In this document: piece after piece, positions 62,204 through 64,000 of the stretch | How the letters are laid out: each line of letters begins with the position of its first letter | How positions within the stretch are numbered: position 1 is the stretch's first letter | NCBI RefSeq assembly: GCF_000017405.1 | Contig: NC_009667.1 | Span: 1,660,001 to 1,724,000, forward strand | Source: Brucella anthropi ATCC 49188 | GTDB taxonomy: Bacteria > Pseudomonadota > Alphaproteobacteria > Rhizobiales > Rhizobiaceae | DNA: 64,000 nucleotides | Reading direction: 5' to 3' | Notes under the pieces: generated by a model | Databases searched by the model: none | Seen by the model: only the letters and a program-made list of their open reading frames with translations | What the model was told of the DNA's origin: nothing | Position numbers and translations under genes: made by a program

Positions 62204-62347
62204 CACTACAGTTGCAAATTCGTCAGGCCGTGGCGAAAAGAGTGATTTTCGAGTACCGGAGCGGAGCGTACTTGAAGGTACGTGAGCACCGGAACGCAGA
62301 CAAAACGCTCTTTGCAGCCCGGCATCACGAAGAATGCAACTGTAGTG
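62204..62347. repeat. MITE-like element (family A, inverted copy) with putative target duplication
   Basis: A 144-base unit with ends CACTACAGTTGCA and TGCAACTGTAGTG (exact inverses). It is flanked on both sides by CTAA (62200-62203 and 62348-62351), a possible 4-base target duplication. It matches 52349-52494 in inverse orientation. The right CTAA contains the stop codon of the sensor kinase gene. Confidence 0.8.
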
Positions 62348-63691
62348 CTAAGCCGGAATATGGATGGTCGCGCGCAGGCCGCCGGTCGGAGCGTCTTCCA
62401 GCGTAATGTCGCCACCGTGGCTGCGTGCAATATCGCGTGCGATGGCAAGCCCCAGCCCGCCCGTGCCGCCGGAATCCTGCGTTCGCGCTTCATCCAGCCG
62501 GACGAAAGGCTTGAAGACGTCTTCGCGGCGGTCTTCCGGAATGCCCGGCCCGTCATCGTCCACAACGACTTTCAGCCAGCCTTCAACATGCGAAATCGAC
62601 AGCTGGACATTCTGCGCATGGCGGAAGGCGTTTGATACGAGATTGCTGACCAGCCGCGAGAAGGCGTTCGGACGCACATGGATCTCGCTGTCGCCTTCAA
62701 TATGATACTTGAAGCCGCGCTCGCGCAGGCGTGCTTCATGCTCCAGTTTTTCGCAAAGCCTCGTGACGTCGTAGCTCGCGGTTTCCTCCGAACCTTCGCC
62801 GCGCGCAAAGGCGAGATAGCCTTCGAGCATCGTCTGCATGTCGGCAATATCCTGATTGAGCGGCTCGGTGTCGATCGAGTGGCCAGCCAGCGCAAGCTGC
62901 AGCTTGAAGCGGGTCAGAATGGTGCGCAGATCGTGGCTGACGCCGGAAAGCATGGCAGTGCGCTGCTCGATCTGGCGTTCGATGCGCGAGCGCATCTGAA
63001 TGAAGGCGATGCCTGCACGGCGCACTTCCTCGGCTCCGCGCGGATGGAACCCCTCCGGCATGGGACGCCCCTTGCCGAAACTCTCTGCGGCCTCGGCAAG
63101 CTGCTGGATCGGCTTGATCTGGTTGCGCAGGAATGCGATGGCGATGATCAGCAGAACGAGCGCGGTGCCCACCATCCACGTCAGGAAGATGCCTGTATTG
63201 GATGCATAGGCCTGACTGCGCCGCGCAAAGACGCGCAACACCTTGTCCTCAAGCTTGATCCTGATCTCGATGAGATCGGAATCGCCCACCGTATCGACCC
63301 AGAAGGGCCGATTGATCTGGCGGGTGATCTCTTCACTCAGGAAGTAATCGAGAATGGCGAAAAAGGGCTTTGGTCCGGGAGGTGGTAGCGGATCGGGCGG
63401 CAGGATCGAAATGTTCAGCGCCAGCCGCTGCTGCGCGATGCGGATGAGATTGTCGTAGCCCGGTTCCTGCGGATAGGTTTCGAGAATGTCGATGATGCCT
63501 GCAATATCGCGCACAACGGCGGTCGACAGTCGTTCGGTCACCATCTGCCAGTGACGCTCCATGAACACATAGGCGATCACGGACTGGAGCAGAACCATCG
63601 GGGCAATGATGATGATGAGCGAACGCGCATAAAGCCCCTTCGGCATGATGCGCGCCAACCAGCGGGAGAATTTTCTCAAGGGCGATTTCAT
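62348..63691 (-). CDS. Two-component sensor histidine kinase (EnvZ/OmpR-type partner)
   Basis: A 447-residue membrane kinase. Membrane helices lie at about 22-45 and 163-185, flanking a periplasmic sensor of about 120 residues; HAMP region about 186-240. The H-box is SGVSHDLRTILTR (His about 258), with N-box-like NLVSNAFRHA, DDDGPGIP and GGTGGLGLAIARD for ATP. It phosphorylates the response regulator encoded just upstream on the same strand. The stimulus is unknown. Confidence 0.93.
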   Translation of the reverse strand: MKSPLRKFSRWLARIMPKGLYARSLIIIIAPMVLLQSVIAYVFMERHWQMVTERLSTAVVRDIAGIIDILETYPQEPGYDNLIRIAQQRLALNISILPPDPLPPPGPKPFFAILDYFLSEEITRQINRPFWVDTVGDSDLIEIRIKLEDKVLRVFARRSQAYASNTGIFLTWMVGTALVLLIIAIAFLRNQIKPIQQLAEAAESFGKGRPMPEGFHPRGAEEVRRAGIAFIQMRSRIERQIEQRTAMLSGVSHDLRTILTRFKLQLALAGHSIDTEPLNQDIADMQTMLEGYLAFARGEGSEETASYDVTRLCEKLEHEARLRERGFKYHIEGDSEIHVRPNAFSRLVSNLVSNAFRHAQNVQLSISHVEGWLKVVVDDDGPGIPEDRREDVFKPFVRLDEARTQDSGGTGGLGLAIARDIARSHGGDITLEDAPTGGLRATIHIPA

Positions 63692-63794
63692 CGTGTTAAA
63701 ACGTCCCTCAGTACCCTGTGGTTGCGCTCAAAAGACTTATTTTGTCGCAAAGCCGCTTCACACTTTTTGGCTCGAAAAACGCTTCCGGAAATAT

Positions 63795-63895
63795 TGCTGT
63801 CTGCAAATGGCGTTTTCCATGAACAACATTGCGGCTGCACCTTTGGTACATGCCGCTCTGCGTTTTGAGAAAACACCATTTTCTGATCGCGATAT
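63795..63895. repeat. Diverged family A element between the kinase and regulator genes
   Basis: CTGCAAATGGCGTTTTCCAT, ACCTTTGGTACA and AAAACACCATTTTCTGATCGCG follow the order of the family A unit at 57808-57952, but the terminal repeats are not clear. It lies between a response regulator gene and its kinase. A family D-like piece precedes it at about 63740-63775. Confidence 0.55.
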
Positions 63896-63914
63896 TCCTG
63901 ATTGCCGATGGTTG

Positions 63915-64000
63915 CTATTCGATGCTGAGCTTGTAGCCGATACCGCGCACGGTCTGGAGCCAGACCGGATTGGCCGGGTCCTGCTCGATCTTGCGGCGAA
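63915..64000 (-). CDS. OmpR-family response regulator, C-terminal end (partial)
   Basis: Only the last 28 codons are in the window. The sequence RRKIEQDPANPVWLQTVRGIGYKLSIE is the end of the winged-helix DNA-binding domain of OmpR/PhoB-type regulators (recognition helix and wing). The stop TAG is at 63917-63915. It is on the same strand as, and upstream of, the histidine kinase, its likely partner. Confidence 0.9.
   Translation of the reverse strand, partial: RRKIEQDPANPVWLQTVRGIGYKLSIE

Overview
The window looks like a chromosomal segment from an alphaproteobacterium of the order Rhizobiales, most likely the Brucella/Ochrobactrum group (Brucellaceae). This is inferred from protein family content: ChoX/ChoW/ChoV, the fused anthranilate synthase TrpE(G) with a WWWAR leader peptide, petABC, ychF-pth-rplY and MidA/lgt. 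It also rests on several intergenic palindromic repeat families typical of that group. No database search was possible. Gene density is high and most of the window is ordinary core genome. No tRNA, rRNA, CRISPR array or intact insertion sequence was seen.

Layout. 1-4.2 kb: end of a dipeptide-type ABC transporter operon, then a choline uptake operon (choX-choW-choV, minus strand). 4.7-11.2 kb: DUF2333 protein, Rsm22-like methyltransferase, LysR regulator, EamA exporter, MFS transporter with its MarR regulator, and an Lrp/AsnC regulator. 11.2-18 kb: a probable small RNA, the trp attenuator and trpE(G), a cation efflux protein, a probable Leu leader and leuA, and a small lipoprotein. 18-22.3 kb: phosphoesterase, Nudix protein, OmpW porin behind a perfect FNR/FixK box, a glutathionyl-hydroquinone reductase and a GNAT protein. 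22.4-29.4 kb: a MoxR/DUF58/DUF4159/VWA-like operon. 29.5-35.7 kb: DUF1285, CoA pyrophosphatase and CCA-type nucleotidyltransferase in overlapping frames, an LpxO-like hydroxylase, a TopAI-YjhQ module, hemF and a small protein. 35.8-38.5 kb: a frameshifted omptin protease gene, a purine nucleoside permease and trmL. 38.7-45.5 kb: a pair of ABC exporters and the cytochrome bc1 operon petABC. 45.7-50.1 kb: apt, two MaoC proteins, ychF, pth, rplY. 50.3-64 kb: a strong small-RNA candidate, a HerA-like ATPase, chrA, prs, a lipoprotein, a metal-ligand-less M24 protein, pgeF, midA-like, lgt, ubiK, ybjN, csaA, and a sensor kinase with the end of its response regulator.

How parts work together. trpE(G) and leuA both appear to be controlled by leader peptides whose promoters have identical geometry (17-base spacer, 7 bases from the -10 to the A of ATG), so both leaders are probably translated from leaderless transcripts. 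The 52-64 kb part carries several copies of a roughly 145-base element with terminal inverted repeats. These create spurious small reading frames that are easily misannotated as genes.

Most notable items: the parallel trp/leu leader design, two unannotated small-RNA candidates, the FNR box set inside a hairpin upstream of ompW, the TopAI-YjhQ toxin-antitoxin-like pair, the broken omptin, and the MITE-like repeat family. None was verified by computation or experiment.
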